A stretch of 64,000 nt of DNA from positions 744,001 through 808,000 of the forward strand of contig CAWKND010000005.1 in the NCBI GenBank assembly GCA_963850915.1. The letters are read 5' to 3'. Each line of letters opens with the position of its first letter. Positions within the stretch are counted from its first letter, which is position 1. Positions 7,281 to 16,734 of this stretch are shown here, one piece after another. The stretch comes from CAVTWH01 sp963850915 (GTDB lineage Bacteria; Actinomycetota; Actinomycetes; Mycobacteriales; Micromonosporaceae). Under the pieces are notes generated by a model, which had not been told where the DNA came from, ran no database searches, and was given only the letters and a program-made list of their open reading frames with translations. Position numbers and translations under genes: made by a program.

Positions 7281-9914
7281 TCATCGGTGGTCCTCGTGGC
7301 TCCACTGGTCCAGGCGGCGCAGCAGCCGTGGGTCTGCGTCCTGCTGCTCGGTAGGCTCGGCGGCCTCGGGTGGTGCGATCTCCGCAGGCTGGGACTGCGG
7401 CAGCCGCAGTGTCATGGTCAGCCCTCCGCCGGGGGTGGTGTCCGGGTCGACGCCGCCACCCATGGCCTCGGCCAGGCCGCGGGAGAGCGCCAGGCCGAGG
7501 CCGACGCCGGTGTCGTTGTCCCGGTCGCCGAGGCGCTGGAACGGTAGGAACACGCGTTCGCGCTGGTCGGTGGGGATTCCGGGGCCGTGGTCGACGACCC
7601 GGGTCTCCACGTACCCGGCGTGGTCGCTGACCAGGATCATCGGTGGTTGCCCGGGTGGGCTGTACCGCAGCGCGTTGCGGAGCAGGTTGACCAGGATGCG
7701 CTCCACCAGTGCCGGATCCGCGTGTACCTCGGGCGGGTCGTCGGGGATCTGTACGGCGACTTCCCGGGCCACCGGGCCGAGATCCTCCAGTACCTGGGCG
7801 ATGTTTTCGGTGATGCTCATGGCTTGTGGGCTCAGCCCGAGGGCGCCGGCCTGCAGTCGGCTCATGTCCAGCAGGTTGTCCACCAGCCGGTGCAGCCGGT
7901 CGAGCGACTCCTCGACGGTGGCCAGAAGTTCGTCGCGGTCTTCGTCGTCGAAGACGACATCGTTGCTGCGCAATCCGTTGACCGCTGCCTTCGCGGAGGC
8001 GAGCGGGGTACGCAGGTCGTGGCTGACGGCCGAGAGCAGGGCGGTACGCAGCTTGTCGACCTCGGTCATCGAGCCGATGGTCGCGGCCTGTTCGGCGAGG
8101 CGCTCCTGGCGCAGGGCAACGGCTGCCTGGGCGGCGAACGCCTCCACCACGCGCCGGTCGGCGGCCTCGAGCGGATGTCCACGCAGTACCAGCGACAGTG
8201 TGTCGTCGATGGCGATCTCGGCGTCCCCCTGGTCGGGGCTCAGGCTGGGCCGGTCGCCGACTGCCGCGGCCACCTGCCAGCAGTCCTTGTCGTGCTGCAC
8301 ATTGGGCCCGGTCGGAGCGTCCGGACGGCGCTCCAGGAGAGTGACGCCGACGAACCCGAACGCCTCCCGGAGCTGGTCGAGCAGCGCCGGCAGCGGCCGG
8401 GATCCGCGCAGGACGCTGCCGGCCAGGGTGGAGAGGGTCTCGGCTTCGGCGCGGGCCTGGGCGGCGTCGCGGGTGTGTCTGGCGGCGGTGTCGACGGTGA
8501 GGCTGACCGCGACCGCTACGGCGAGGAACACGATCAGCGCGAGTACGTTCTCGCGCTCGTAGATGGTGAAGGTGTAGATCGGCGGGGCGAAGTAGAAGTT
8601 GAGGAGCAGCGATCCGCCGATCGCGGCGAACAGCGCCGGCCACAAGCCACCGACGAGGGCAACGACCACCGTCCAGGCAAGGTAGAGCAGGATGTCGCTG
8701 GCCAGCGACAGGTCGCCGCGCTGAGTGACCAGCGCGGCGGTCAGCAGGGGGAGTCCGGCGACGGCGAGGGCGAGACCGGTCAGCCGGCGGTGGCGGCTCA
8801 GCGCCGGAGCAGGGCTGGCCCGGCGCCGCCCCTGCTGTACCTCTTCGTGGGTGACCAGGTGCACGTCGATGGTTCCGGAGTCGGCCGTGGTACCCGCTCC
8901 GACGCCGCGGGAGAACAGTTGGGCGACGCGACCGCGGCGGCTGACCCCGAGTACCAGTTGGGTGGCGTTCACCGCGCGGGCGAAGTCGAGGAGCGCGGTG
9001 CGGACATCGTTGCCGACCACCTGGTGGTAGGTACCCCCGACGCTCTCGATCAGGCTGCGCTGCCGGGCCAGGTGGGCCGGGTCGGCACCGGCCAGCCCGT
9101 CATTGCGGCTGACATGCACGGCGAGTAGGTCGGCGCCCTTGCTGCGGGCGGCGATGCGGGCCGCCCGGCGGATGAGGGTGTCGCCTTCGGGGCCACCGGT
9201 GAGCGCGACAACGACGCGCTCGCGGGTCTCCCAGGTGGCGGTGATCCGGTGCTCGGCGCGGTACCGGTCGAGTTGCTCGTCCACCTTGTCGGCGACCCAC
9301 AGCAGGGCCAGTTCGCGGAGCGCGGTGAGGTTGCCGACGCGGAAGTAGTTGCCCAGCGCGGCATCGATCTTCTCCGGCTTGTAGATGTTGCCGTGTGCCA
9401 TCCGGCGGCGCAGCGCCTCCGGGGTCATGTCGACCAGTTCGATCTGTTCGGCCCGCCGGACGATCTCGTCGGGTACGGTCTCCCGCTGCGGTACCCCGGT
9501 GATCGCCGCGACGACGTCGTTGATCGACTCCAGGTGCTGGATGTTGACGTTGGTGATGACCGTGATGCCGGCCTCCAGCAGTTGCTGGATGTCCTGCCAG
9601 CGCTTGGCATTGCGGGAGCCGGGCACGTTGGTGTGGGCGAGTTCGTCGACCAGGACCACCTCGGGCGCCCGGGCGATCACCGCGTCCACATCCATCTCGG
9701 TGAAGACCGCTCCGCGGTAGCTGATCTGCTTGCGGACGACCACTTCCAGGTCGGCGAGCATGGCCTGGGTGTGCGGGCGGCCGTGGGTCTCGACGTACCC
9801 GACGACGATGTCGGTACCGCGTTCGGCGCGCCGGTGCCCCTCCTCCAGCATCTTGTAGGTTTTCCCCACACCCGGTGCGGCCCCGAGGTAGACGCGCAGC
9901 TGTCCCTGTGACAC
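7281..9914 (-). CDS. kdpD: Potassium sensor histidine kinase KdpD
   Basis: This 877-residue membrane sensor kinase controls kdp expression in response to K+ limitation (E. coli KdpD is 894 aa). Domains in order: N-terminal KdpD domain with a P-loop-like GAAPGVGKTY (about 11-20), a universal-stress-like domain (about 235-355), four closely spaced membrane helices (about 375-480), a GAF-like region, HisKA with phosphorylatable His in AVSHDLRTPL (about residue 632), and HATPase with N-box LLRNALRYSP and DHGPGIP. The start is GTG with a GGAGGGAG ribosome site. It follows kdpC after 40 bases. No kdpE response regulator follows; the next gene is convergent and unrelated. Confidence 0.96.
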   Translation of the reverse strand: MSQGQLRVYLGAAPGVGKTYKMLEEGHRRAERGTDIVVGYVETHGRPHTQAMLADLEVVVRKQISYRGAVFTEMDVDAVIARAPEVVLVDELAHTNVPGSRNAKRWQDIQQLLEAGITVITNVNIQHLESINDVVAAITGVPQRETVPDEIVRRAEQIELVDMTPEALRRRMAHGNIYKPEKIDAALGNYFRVGNLTALRELALLWVADKVDEQLDRYRAEHRITATWETRERVVVALTGGPEGDTLIRRAARIAARSKGADLLAVHVSRNDGLAGADPAHLARQRSLIESVGGTYHQVVGNDVRTALLDFARAVNATQLVLGVSRRGRVAQLFSRGVGAGTTADSGTIDVHLVTHEEVQQGRRRASPAPALSRHRRLTGLALAVAGLPLLTAALVTQRGDLSLASDILLYLAWTVVVALVGGLWPALFAAIGGSLLLNFYFAPPIYTFTIYERENVLALIVFLAVAVAVSLTVDTAARHTRDAAQARAEAETLSTLAGSVLRGSRPLPALLDQLREAFGFVGVTLLERRPDAPTGPNVQHDKDCWQVAAAVGDRPSLSPDQGDAEIAIDDTLSLVLRGHPLEAADRRVVEAFAAQAAVALRQERLAEQAATIGSMTEVDKLRTALLSAVSHDLRTPLASAKAAVNGLRSNDVVFDDEDRDELLATVEESLDRLHRLVDNLLDMSRLQAGALGLSPQAMSITENIAQVLEDLGPVAREVAVQIPDDPPEVHADPALVERILVNLLRNALRYSPPGQPPMILVSDHAGYVETRVVDHGPGIPTDQRERVFLPFQRLGDRDNDTGVGLGLALSRGLAEAMGGGVDPDTTPGGGLTMTLRLPQSQPAEIAPPEAAEPTEQQDADPRLLRRLDQWSHEDHR

Positions 9915-9954
9915 TCCTGCTCCCTCCTGCCTCGGGGCCTCCCCGGCTAATCGC

Positions 9955-10845
9955 TCAGCTGTGGTACGGGTACTGCTTGTCCAGGGCCAGGTTCAGCTGC
10001 AGGACGTTGACCGACGGTTCGCCCATGAACCCCAGCGCCCGGCTGGAGGTGTACTTGTCGATCAGCTTCTGCACGTTGGCAACGGAGGTACCGCGGGCTT
10101 TGGCGACCCGGGGCGCCTGCAGTTGCGCGTAGTCGGTACTGATCGCCGGGTCCAGTCCGGATCCGCTGGCGGTTACCGCGTCCGGCGGTACCGCCGGGGT
10201 GTCCGGTGCGTCACCGCGGATCGGCGTGACCACTGCCTTGCTGTAGTCGTCACCGAACTTCGCGCACTCCACGGCGACACCCTGGTAGGTGCTGAGGAAC
10301 GGGGTGGCCGGGCAGGCCTCGTTGAGACTGACCACCCGGGTCACCGGGCCGGTACCGCCGTCCCGGTGGAAAACCCCGAGCACCGCCCCGACGCCGCCGG
10401 AGGTGCAGTACGGCCGGGAGCCGTCCACGTTCTCCAGCTCGCCGACCGCCACGCTGCGCGAGCAGACCTCGGTGAGCAGGCTCGGTTTGCCCGCGTCGTC
10501 GGCGACGGACGGGTCGGGCAGAGTGTCCACAATGGACTCCGGTCCCAGGTTGCTGGCGCTGGTGGCGGTCGGGTCGTACCCGTCACCAGCCGCCGACGGG
10601 CGGGACTGGAAGTACTGGACCAGCGGCTTGCCGTCCTTGTCGAGGTACGCCTGGCCGATCAACGAGCTGCCCACCGTGGTGTTGCCCGCGTTGACCATCG
10701 ACCCGTCGGCGTTGTGTTTGAGGCCGGGAAGCTGGGCGACGGCGGTGATCGCCAGCGGGTAGACGACGCCGGTCAGCACGGTGAGGACGAGGAGTACCCG
10801 CAGCGCGGCGAGGTGTTGGGCGAGCCAAGAAGGTAGTCGCATCAT
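9955..10845 (-). CDS. kdpC: Potassium-transporting ATPase subunit KdpC (long form)
   Basis: KdpC is the small chaperone-like subunit that stabilises ATP binding by KdpB. The N-terminal membrane anchor (LRVLLVLTVLTGVVYPLAIT) and the motifs GSSLIGQ, YFQSRPSA and the C-terminal LGFMGEPSVNVLQLNLAL are family hallmarks. At 296 residues it is much longer than the roughly 190 of E. coli. The extra material lies between about residues 110 and 215 and contains three cysteines. The ATG overlaps the kdpB stop as ATGA. The insertion is the only odd point; family assignment is secure. Confidence 0.95.
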   Translation of the reverse strand: MMRLPSWLAQHLAALRVLLVLTVLTGVVYPLAITAVAQLPGLKHNADGSMVNAGNTTVGSSLIGQAYLDKDGKPLVQYFQSRPSAAGDGYDPTATSASNLGPESIVDTLPDPSVADDAGKPSLLTEVCSRSVAVGELENVDGSRPYCTSGGVGAVLGVFHRDGGTGPVTRVVSLNEACPATPFLSTYQGVAVECAKFGDDYSKAVVTPIRGDAPDTPAVPPDAVTASGSGLDPAISTDYAQLQAPRVAKARGTSVANVQKLIDKYTSSRALGFMGEPSVNVLQLNLALDKQYPYHS

Positions 10846-12998
10846 GAGATCCCTGGGATGAACTGGATGAGCAGGTCGATGATCTTGATCCCGATGAACG
10901 GCGCGGCAACCCCGCCGATCCCGTAGATCAGCAGGTTGCGGCGTAGCATCGCGGCCGCGCTGGAGGGCGTGTAGCGCACCCCGCGCAGAGCGAGCGGGAT
11001 CAGCACCACGATGATGATCGCGTTGAAGATGACCGCGGACAGGATCGCCGAGGTCGGGCTGTGCAGCCGCATGATGTTCAGCTTGTCCAGCCCGGGGTAG
11101 ACCGCGGCGAACATGGCCGGGATGATCGCGAAGTACTTGGCGATGTCGTTGGCGATGGAGAACGTGGTCAGCGCACCCCGGGTAATGAGCAGCTGCTTGC
11201 CGATCTCCACGATCTCGATGAGTTTCGTCGGGTCGGAGTCGAGGTCGACCATGTTGCCGGCCTCTTTCGCCGCCGACGTACCGGTGTTCATCGCCACCCC
11301 GACATCGGCCTGGGCCAGCGCCGGTGCGTCGTTCGTACCGTCGCCGGTCATCGCGACCAGCTTGCCGCCCTCCTGCTCCTTGCGGATCAGGGCCATCTTG
11401 TCCTCGGGCGTGGCCTCGGCGAGGAAGTCGTCGACACCGGCCTCTTCGGCGATGGCGCGGGCGGTGAGCGGGTTGTCGCCGGTGATCATCACGGTACGGA
11501 TGCCCATCTTGCGCATCTCGTCGAAGCGCTCCCGCATGCCGGCCTTCACCACGTCTTTGAGGTGGATGACGCCCAGTGCGCGGGCCGGCTGCCCTTCGAT
11601 CCGCTCGGCGACCACCAGCGGCGTACCACCGGAGGCGGAGATGCCGTCGACGACCGGTCCGACATCATCGGACGGGTGGCCGCCGTTGTCGCGTACCCAC
11701 TTCATCACCGCGGACGCGGCGCCCTTGCGGACCTGCCGGTCCTGCACATCCACGCCGGACATGCGGGTCTGCGCGGTGAACGGTACCCAGGTGGCCTGCC
11801 GCAGCTCGCCGGGGCCACGCTCGCGCAGCCCGTACGCGGTCTTGGCGAACACGACCACCGAACGCCCCTCCGGTGTCTCGTCGGCCAGGCTGGACAGCTG
11901 CGCGGCGTCGGCGAGTTCGGCCGGACTGGCTGACCCGACGGGTACGAATTCGCTGGCCTGCCGGTTGCCCAGCGTGATGGTGCCGGTCTTGTCCAGCAGC
12001 AGCGTGTTCACGTCGCCGGCGGCCTCCACCGCGCGGCCGGACATGGACAGCACATTGCGCTGTACCAGCCGGTCCATGCCGGCGATACCGATCGCGGAGA
12101 GCAGCGCGCCGATCGTGGTCGGGATCAGGCAGACCAGCAGCGACACCAGCACGATGCCGGTCACCCCGTGCGAGTCCAGCGCCTGGCTGTCCGGCGCGAA
12201 CCCCTGTACCGACTTGGAGAAGATCGCCAGCGGCTGTAGCGTCGCGACGGCCAGCAGGAAGATGATCGTCAACGCGGCGAGCAGGATGTTCAGCGCGATC
12301 TCGTTCGGCGTCTTCTGCCGGTTGGCGCCTTCGACCAGGGCGATCATCCGGTCGATGAAGCTCTCGCCCGGCTTCTGGGTGATCTGCACGACGATCCGGT
12401 CGGAGAGCACCCGGGTACCGCCGGTCACCGCGCTGCGGTCGCCGCCGGACTCGCGAATCACTGGGGCGGACTCGCCGGTGATCGCCGACTCGTCGACGCT
12501 GGCGATTCCTTCCACCACATCACCGTCGCCGGGGATGATCTGCCCCGCCTCGACCACCACGTACGAGCCCTGCTGCAGTTGGGGCGCCGGTACCGCCTCC
12601 TCTTTCGGGTTGGCCGCGCCGGGCTGCCAGTCGATCAGCCGGCGGGCCATGGTGTCGGTCTTGGCCCGGCGCAGCGCGTCCGCCTGTGCCTTGCCGCGCC
12701 CCTCGGCGACGGCCTCGGCGAGGTTGGCGAAGACCACGGTCAGCCACAGCCAGATGGTGATCAGCCAGGCGAAGACCGTGGGGTTGGCGATCGCCAGGAT
12801 CGTGGTGAAGATCGAACCGATCTCCACAATGAACATGACCGGGTTGCGCCACAGCGTTGTGGGGTTGAGTTTGCGGAGCGCGTCGGGCGTCGACTTGAGT
12901 AGTTGTTTGGGATCCAGCAGGCCGCCGCCGATCCGGCGCGGTCCCCTCGCAGCCGGCGGCTTGGCCGCCGGTGTCCGGTCCACAGTTGTTACCGACAT
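10842..12998 (-). CDS. kdpB: Potassium-transporting P-type ATPase KdpB
   Basis: This is the catalytic ATPase of the high-affinity K+ uptake complex KdpFABC: 718 residues, compared with 682 in E. coli. Diagnostic motifs are TGES in the actuator loop, the phosphorylation site DKTGT (with LDKTGTITLGNR), and MTGDGTNDAPAL in the hinge. Membrane helices lie at the expected N-terminal, central and C-terminal places. The first about 35 residues are a basic, proline-rich cytoplasmic extension. The start ATG at 12998 has a GAAGGA ribosome site; kdpA lies 51 bases upstream. Confidence 0.97.
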   Translation of the reverse strand: MSVTTVDRTPAAKPPAARGPRRIGGGLLDPKQLLKSTPDALRKLNPTTLWRNPVMFIVEIGSIFTTILAIANPTVFAWLITIWLWLTVVFANLAEAVAEGRGKAQADALRRAKTDTMARRLIDWQPGAANPKEEAVPAPQLQQGSYVVVEAGQIIPGDGDVVEGIASVDESAITGESAPVIRESGGDRSAVTGGTRVLSDRIVVQITQKPGESFIDRMIALVEGANRQKTPNEIALNILLAALTIIFLLAVATLQPLAIFSKSVQGFAPDSQALDSHGVTGIVLVSLLVCLIPTTIGALLSAIGIAGMDRLVQRNVLSMSGRAVEAAGDVNTLLLDKTGTITLGNRQASEFVPVGSASPAELADAAQLSSLADETPEGRSVVVFAKTAYGLRERGPGELRQATWVPFTAQTRMSGVDVQDRQVRKGAASAVMKWVRDNGGHPSDDVGPVVDGISASGGTPLVVAERIEGQPARALGVIHLKDVVKAGMRERFDEMRKMGIRTVMITGDNPLTARAIAEEAGVDDFLAEATPEDKMALIRKEQEGGKLVAMTGDGTNDAPALAQADVGVAMNTGTSAAKEAGNMVDLDSDPTKLIEIVEIGKQLLITRGALTTFSIANDIAKYFAIIPAMFAAVYPGLDKLNIMRLHSPTSAILSAVIFNAIIIVVLIPLALRGVRYTPSSAAAMLRRNLLIYGIGGVAAPFIGIKIIDLLIQFIPGIS

Positions 12999-13049
12999 GA
13001 GTGTTCCTTCACCAGTGTCTGTCTGTTGAGCGCTGCGAGTGGAGCGCGG

Positions 13050-14711
13050 TCAGTGGATGCCTTCGGCCAGCGGGCCGAGAGCCAGGGCGGGCAGGTAGGT
13101 CAGCAACACCACGACCAAGGTGACGGCGACGAGCATGCCGACAAACAACGGCTGGTACGTGCTCAGCGTGCCCGTCGACGCCGGTACCGGCTTCTGTCTG
13201 GACAGCGAGCCGGCCAGGCCGAGTACCCAGACGATCGGCAGGAACCGGCCCAGCAGCATGGCCAGACCCAACGCGGTGTTGTACCAGGTGGTGTTCGCCG
13301 AGATGCCGGCGAACGCGGACCCGTTGTTGTTGGACGCCGAAGTGAACGCGTAGAGCACTTCGGACAGCCCGTGCGCACCGCTGTTGAGCATCGAGGCGCG
13401 CTCCTTGGGCAGCGCCATCGCCGCCGCGGTTCCGATCAGTACCAGCGCCGGGGTGGTCAGGATGTACAGCGAGGCGAACTTGACCTCGCGTGCCCCGATC
13501 TTCTTGCCCAGGAACTCCGGCGTACGCCCCACCATCAGGCCGGCCACGAAGACCGTGATCACCGCCAGGATCAGGATGCCGTACAGGCCGGAGCCGGTAC
13601 CGCCGGGCGCCACCTCACCGAGCATCATGTTGGCCATCGGGATCCCGCCACCCAGCGACGTGTACGAGTCGTGGAACGAGTCGACCGCACCGGTCGACGT
13701 CAACGTGGTGGCAGAGGCGAACGTCGCCGACTGCAGCACCCCGAACCGGCTCTCGGTACCCTCCGTCGCCGCGCCGACAGCCTGCGGCACCGTACCGCCG
13801 TGCAGGCCCTGCAGCACGTTGATGACGATGACGCTGCCGATCGCCATGATGGCCATCGCCGAGACGATCGCGTAGCCCTGCTTGTTGCTGCCGACCATCC
13901 GGCCGAACGTACGGGGCAGGCTGAACGAGATCATCAGCAGCAGGAAGATCTCCAGCCAGTTGGTCCAGGTGCTCGGGTTCTCGAACGGGTGGGCGCTGTT
14001 GGCGTTGTAGAAGCCACCACCGTTGGTACCCAGTTCCTTGATCGCTTCCTGGCTGGCCACCGGACCGCCGGTGATGTGCTGGGTCGCCCCCGCCAAGGTG
14101 GTCACGTCGTGGCCGGCCGAGAAGTTCTGGATCGCGCCACCCGCGATCAACACGATGGCGCTGATGGCGGCGATCGGCAGCAGCACCCGGATGACGATCC
14201 GGACCAGGTCCACCCAGAAGTTGCCGAGCTGGTCGGTCATCTTGCGGGCGAACCCGCGCACCAGGGCAATGGCCACCGCGATACCGACCGCCGCGGAGGC
14301 GAAGTTCTGCACCGCGAGACCGGCCATCTGTACCAGGTGGCCCATCGTGGACTCACCGGAGTACGCCTGCCAGTTGGTGTTCGTCACGAAGCTGACCGCG
14401 GTGTTCCAGGACAGCGCCGGCGGCACGTTGGTGAAGCCCAGGGACAGCAGGAGATGGGCCTGTACCCGCTGGAACAGGTACAGGAACAGCACGGACACCG
14501 CGGAGAAGGCGAGCACGCTGCGGGCGTAGACCGGCCACGACTGTTCGCCGGCCGGGTTGACGCCGATGACGCGGTAGACGACCCGCTCGACCCGTGAGTG
14601 TCTTGTCGGGGTGATCGCCCGGTACATGTAGTCGCCCAGCGGTCGGTACACAACGGCCAGCGCGACGACGAGTGAGGCGATGAAAATGATGCCAGCCAAC
14701 GTGGGGCTCAT
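13050..14711 (-). CDS. kdpA: Potassium-transporting ATPase subunit KdpA
   Basis: KdpA is the K+-binding channel-like subunit of the Kdp complex, 553 residues with about ten membrane helices and four degenerate selectivity-filter repeats. Recognisable stretches include GGGFYNANSAHPFENP and a second filter region near TSASNNNGSAFAG. The start is the ATG at 14711, which overlaps the kdpF stop in TGATG. A TTG one codon upstream is the alternative. A GGAG ribosome site sits inside the end of kdpF. Confidence 0.97.
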   Translation of the reverse strand: MSPTLAGIIFIASLVVALAVVYRPLGDYMYRAITPTRHSRVERVVYRVIGVNPAGEQSWPVYARSVLAFSAVSVLFLYLFQRVQAHLLLSLGFTNVPPALSWNTAVSFVTNTNWQAYSGESTMGHLVQMAGLAVQNFASAAVGIAVAIALVRGFARKMTDQLGNFWVDLVRIVIRVLLPIAAISAIVLIAGGAIQNFSAGHDVTTLAGATQHITGGPVASQEAIKELGTNGGGFYNANSAHPFENPSTWTNWLEIFLLLMISFSLPRTFGRMVGSNKQGYAIVSAMAIMAIGSVIVINVLQGLHGGTVPQAVGAATEGTESRFGVLQSATFASATTLTSTGAVDSFHDSYTSLGGGIPMANMMLGEVAPGGTGSGLYGILILAVITVFVAGLMVGRTPEFLGKKIGAREVKFASLYILTTPALVLIGTAAAMALPKERASMLNSGAHGLSEVLYAFTSASNNNGSAFAGISANTTWYNTALGLAMLLGRFLPIVWVLGLAGSLSRQKPVPASTGTLSTYQPLFVGMLVAVTLVVVLLTYLPALALGPLAEGIH

Positions 14712-14800
14712 CAAAAACGCTCCGGGAACAACAGGGCCGCCACCAGAAACACGGTCAGGCCGGCCGCCAGAATCAAACCGATGATGTTTGTCGCGTTCAC
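14711..14800 (-). CDS. kdpF: KdpF small subunit (29 aa)
   Basis: This 29-residue, single-helix peptide stabilises the Kdp complex. Translation gives a short polar start, a hydrophobic core (LILAAGLTVFLVAALLFPE) and the typical KdpF ending PERF. The GTG start has an AGGGGGTGG ribosome site. Its start overlaps the stop of the preceding small gene (GTGA), and its own stop overlaps the kdpA ATG, so all three are translationally coupled. Confidence 0.92.
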   Translation of the reverse strand: MNATNIIGLILAAGLTVFLVAALLFPERF

Positions 14801-14880
14801 AGCCGTTCCACCCCCTTGACGACCAGTGCCAACACTCCGAAAAGCACGATCGTCAGCGCTACGAAGATCACGTCACGCAT
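14797..14880 (-). CDS. 27-aa membrane peptide heading the kdp operon
   Basis: This is a short gene with a strong ribosome site (GGGAGGAAG) and an ATG at 14880. It encodes one membrane helix (DVIFVALTIVLFGVLALVV) followed by a basic tail (KGVERL). Its stop overlaps the kdpF GTG. Similar tiny membrane proteins seem to precede kdpF in other actinobacteria, from memory. It could be a second KdpF-like accessory helix or a coupling/leader peptide. Function not established. Confidence 0.75.
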   Translation of the reverse strand: MRDVIFVALTIVLFGVLALVVKGVERL

Positions 14881-14942
14881 CGAAGTTCACTTCCTCCCTC
14901 TCGAATCCAGCCCGGGGGTACCCGCGACGACCAAAGGCATTA

Positions 14943-14971
14943 TTAGTACGACATCGGATAATCTGTGCCAA
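14943..14971 (-). promoter_or_regulatory. kdp operon promoter
   Basis: On the minus strand TTGGCA (14971-14966) and TACTAA (14948-14943) are separated by 17 bases, a good sigma-70-type promoter about 60 bases upstream of the first small gene. The surrounding 258-base gap (14881-15138) is AT-richer than its neighbours and would hold KdpE binding sites. No clear palindrome was recognised. Confidence 0.65.
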
Positions 14972-15138
14972 CATAGGGCACTTCGCCACCACAGCACTCT
15001 TCCGATCCGCAATCTCAGTGACCGCGAATCAAAGTCAAGTAGGGCGGTTCCAAGGCGGGTAGGGACCTTGACGGGAAAACAACGCGACCAGCCGCGTTCT
15101 TGACGCAATCTCGACGACGGGTCGGCCGGGCCGAGGGC

Positions 15139-15723
15139 CTACGGCTGGTTGTCGGTCGGTTCTTCGCCGTGTGGTGCCGGATCCTCCAGCGGGAACAGGA
15201 TCGGGCTCACCAGGTACAGGCCGCGCTCTGGGGTGGGTTCATTGCCGCCCTTGGACAGCAGCGCGGCGGTTATCTCGGTGATCAGTTCGGTGAGTTCGCT
15301 CCGGCTGAGCCAGAGCGGAATCTGCCGGTACCCCACGGCGTCAGCGGTCGGGTCGGCGTGTTCCCGGTCGAGGTAGGCGCCGAAATCGGCCAGCAGCGCC
15401 GCCATGGCTGCGGCGAAGCCGTGGCGATGGTCGTCCAGGGACATCGACGCGGCGGCATCCGGGCTGATCACGGCGCGGCTCCGGTTGAGCCGGTAGCGGC
15501 GCTCCACGGCCCCGTGTACCCGCTGCTCACCGGCCACCTCCAGCAATCCGGCCTCGGCGAGCAGCCCGACATGGCGGTACACGGTGGTCTTCGGTACGTC
15601 CCGCAGCTGGGCGCAGAGTTCGGTGGTCGTCCGTACCCGGTCGCCGGCCATGGCGTGCAGAATGCGCAGCCGTACCGGGTGCATGACGAGGTCGAGAGCG
15701 TCCACGCCGCTACGATCCCACAT
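15139..15723 (-). CDS. HTH transcriptional regulator (ArsR-like winged helix)
   Basis: This protein of about 194 residues has an N-terminal winged helix (MHPVRLRILHAMAGD, then DVPKTTVYRHVGLLAEAGLL as recognition helix and wing) and a long C-terminal helical region, probably for ligand binding or dimerisation. It is divergent from an alpha/beta hydrolase 47 bases away and probably controls it. The ATG at 15723 is preferred because MWDRSGVDALDLVMHPVR matches how such proteins begin. A TTG at 15753 is possible. Confidence 0.82.
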   Translation of the reverse strand: MWDRSGVDALDLVMHPVRLRILHAMAGDRVRTTTELCAQLRDVPKTTVYRHVGLLAEAGLLEVAGEQRVHGAVERRYRLNRSRAVISPDAAASMSLDDHRHGFAAAMAALLADFGAYLDREHADPTADAVGYRQIPLWLSRSELTELITEITAALLSKGGNEPTPERGLYLVSPILFPLEDPAPHGEEPTDNQP

Positions 15724-15770
15724 CTGGTACCGTTCCCGAAGTTGGAAATGCAAAACCGGAGGAGGCAGTC

Positions 15771-16709
15771 ATGCACGACACGACTTCGGATGGCCAGCCT
15801 TCCGCCGTCGCCCCGGCGCCGCCGCTGGGCCGGTTCTACCAGGCCGGTGGCCGGCAGTTGTTCGTGCACCGGGCGGGTAGTGGCGGCCCGGCAGTGGTGT
15901 TCCTGCCGGGTGGTGGCGCGGTGGGTCTGGATTACTGGAACGTCGCGCAGCAAGCCGCCGAGTTCACCACCAGCGTGGTGTACGACCGGGCCGGTACCGG
16001 TTGGAGCGAGCGGACCGACCTACGGCGTACCTTGGCGCAGGTCATCGACGAACTCCGCGAAGTGCTGCGGGCCGCCGCTGTACCCGCCCCGTACGTACTG
16101 GTCGGCCACTCGCTCGGCGGCCTCTATGCCCGGTACTACGCGACCCGGTTCCCGGCCGAGGTCGCCGGGCTGGTCCTGCTGGATCCGGCGCACGAGGAGT
16201 ACACCGCCCACATGCCACAGGAGTTGGCCGACCAGAGGGAGGCCTGGGATCCCGAGCAGGCTGCCGCGATCTTCGACGACGTACCCGAGGAGCTGATCCA
16301 GTTCTACCGCGGCCTCTTCGCGGACGAGATGGCCGACTGGCCCGCGGCGATCCGGGAACCGCTCATCGACGGCCACGTCAGCCCGGAGTGGCTGGCGGTC
16401 GGGTTCCGCGAGGCGGGGAACGTCAAGCGGCTCTACGACGAGATCCGCCTCGCCGGGCCGCTGCCCGACGTGCCGCTCATCGTGTTGTCCTCCATGCAGG
16501 TCGACGCCTTCAAGCGGGCGGTCTCCGGCGGTACGCCCGAGTCGCTGCTGCGCGCCGAGATCGAAGGCAAGTGGCGGCTGTACGCACAGCTAGCTGCCTC
16601 CGTCCCGGGCGGGGAGATCCGTCCCGTCGAGGCCGGTCACGTCACCATCCACCTGCGCCACCCCGAAGCGGTGCGGCAAGCCATCCACGACCTGATCGGT
16701 CCCCGCTGA
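15771..16709 (+). CDS. Alpha/beta hydrolase
   Basis: This 312-residue cytosolic hydrolase has nucleophile Ser114 in GHSLGG, an oxyanion region near LPGGGA, the acid in the LLDPAHEEY region or a later strand (SMQVDAFK), and the catalytic His in EAGHVTIHLRHPE near the C-terminus. Such enzymes cleave esters, lactones or epoxides; the substrate cannot be told. The ATG follows a clear GGAGGAGG ribosome site. It is divergent from an ArsR-like regulator, so it is probably substrate-induced. Confidence 0.88.
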   Translation: MHDTTSDGQPSAVAPAPPLGRFYQAGGRQLFVHRAGSGGPAVVFLPGGGAVGLDYWNVAQQAAEFTTSVVYDRAGTGWSERTDLRRTLAQVIDELREVLRAAAVPAPYVLVGHSLGGLYARYYATRFPAEVAGLVLLDPAHEEYTAHMPQELADQREAWDPEQAAAIFDDVPEELIQFYRGLFADEMADWPAAIREPLIDGHVSPEWLAVGFREAGNVKRLYDEIRLAGPLPDVPLIVLSSMQVDAFKRAVSGGTPESLLRAEIEGKWRLYAQLAASVPGGEIRPVEAGHVTIHLRHPEAVRQAIHDLIGPR

Positions 16710-16734
16710 ACAATGGGGCAGCGGTGGCGGCGAC

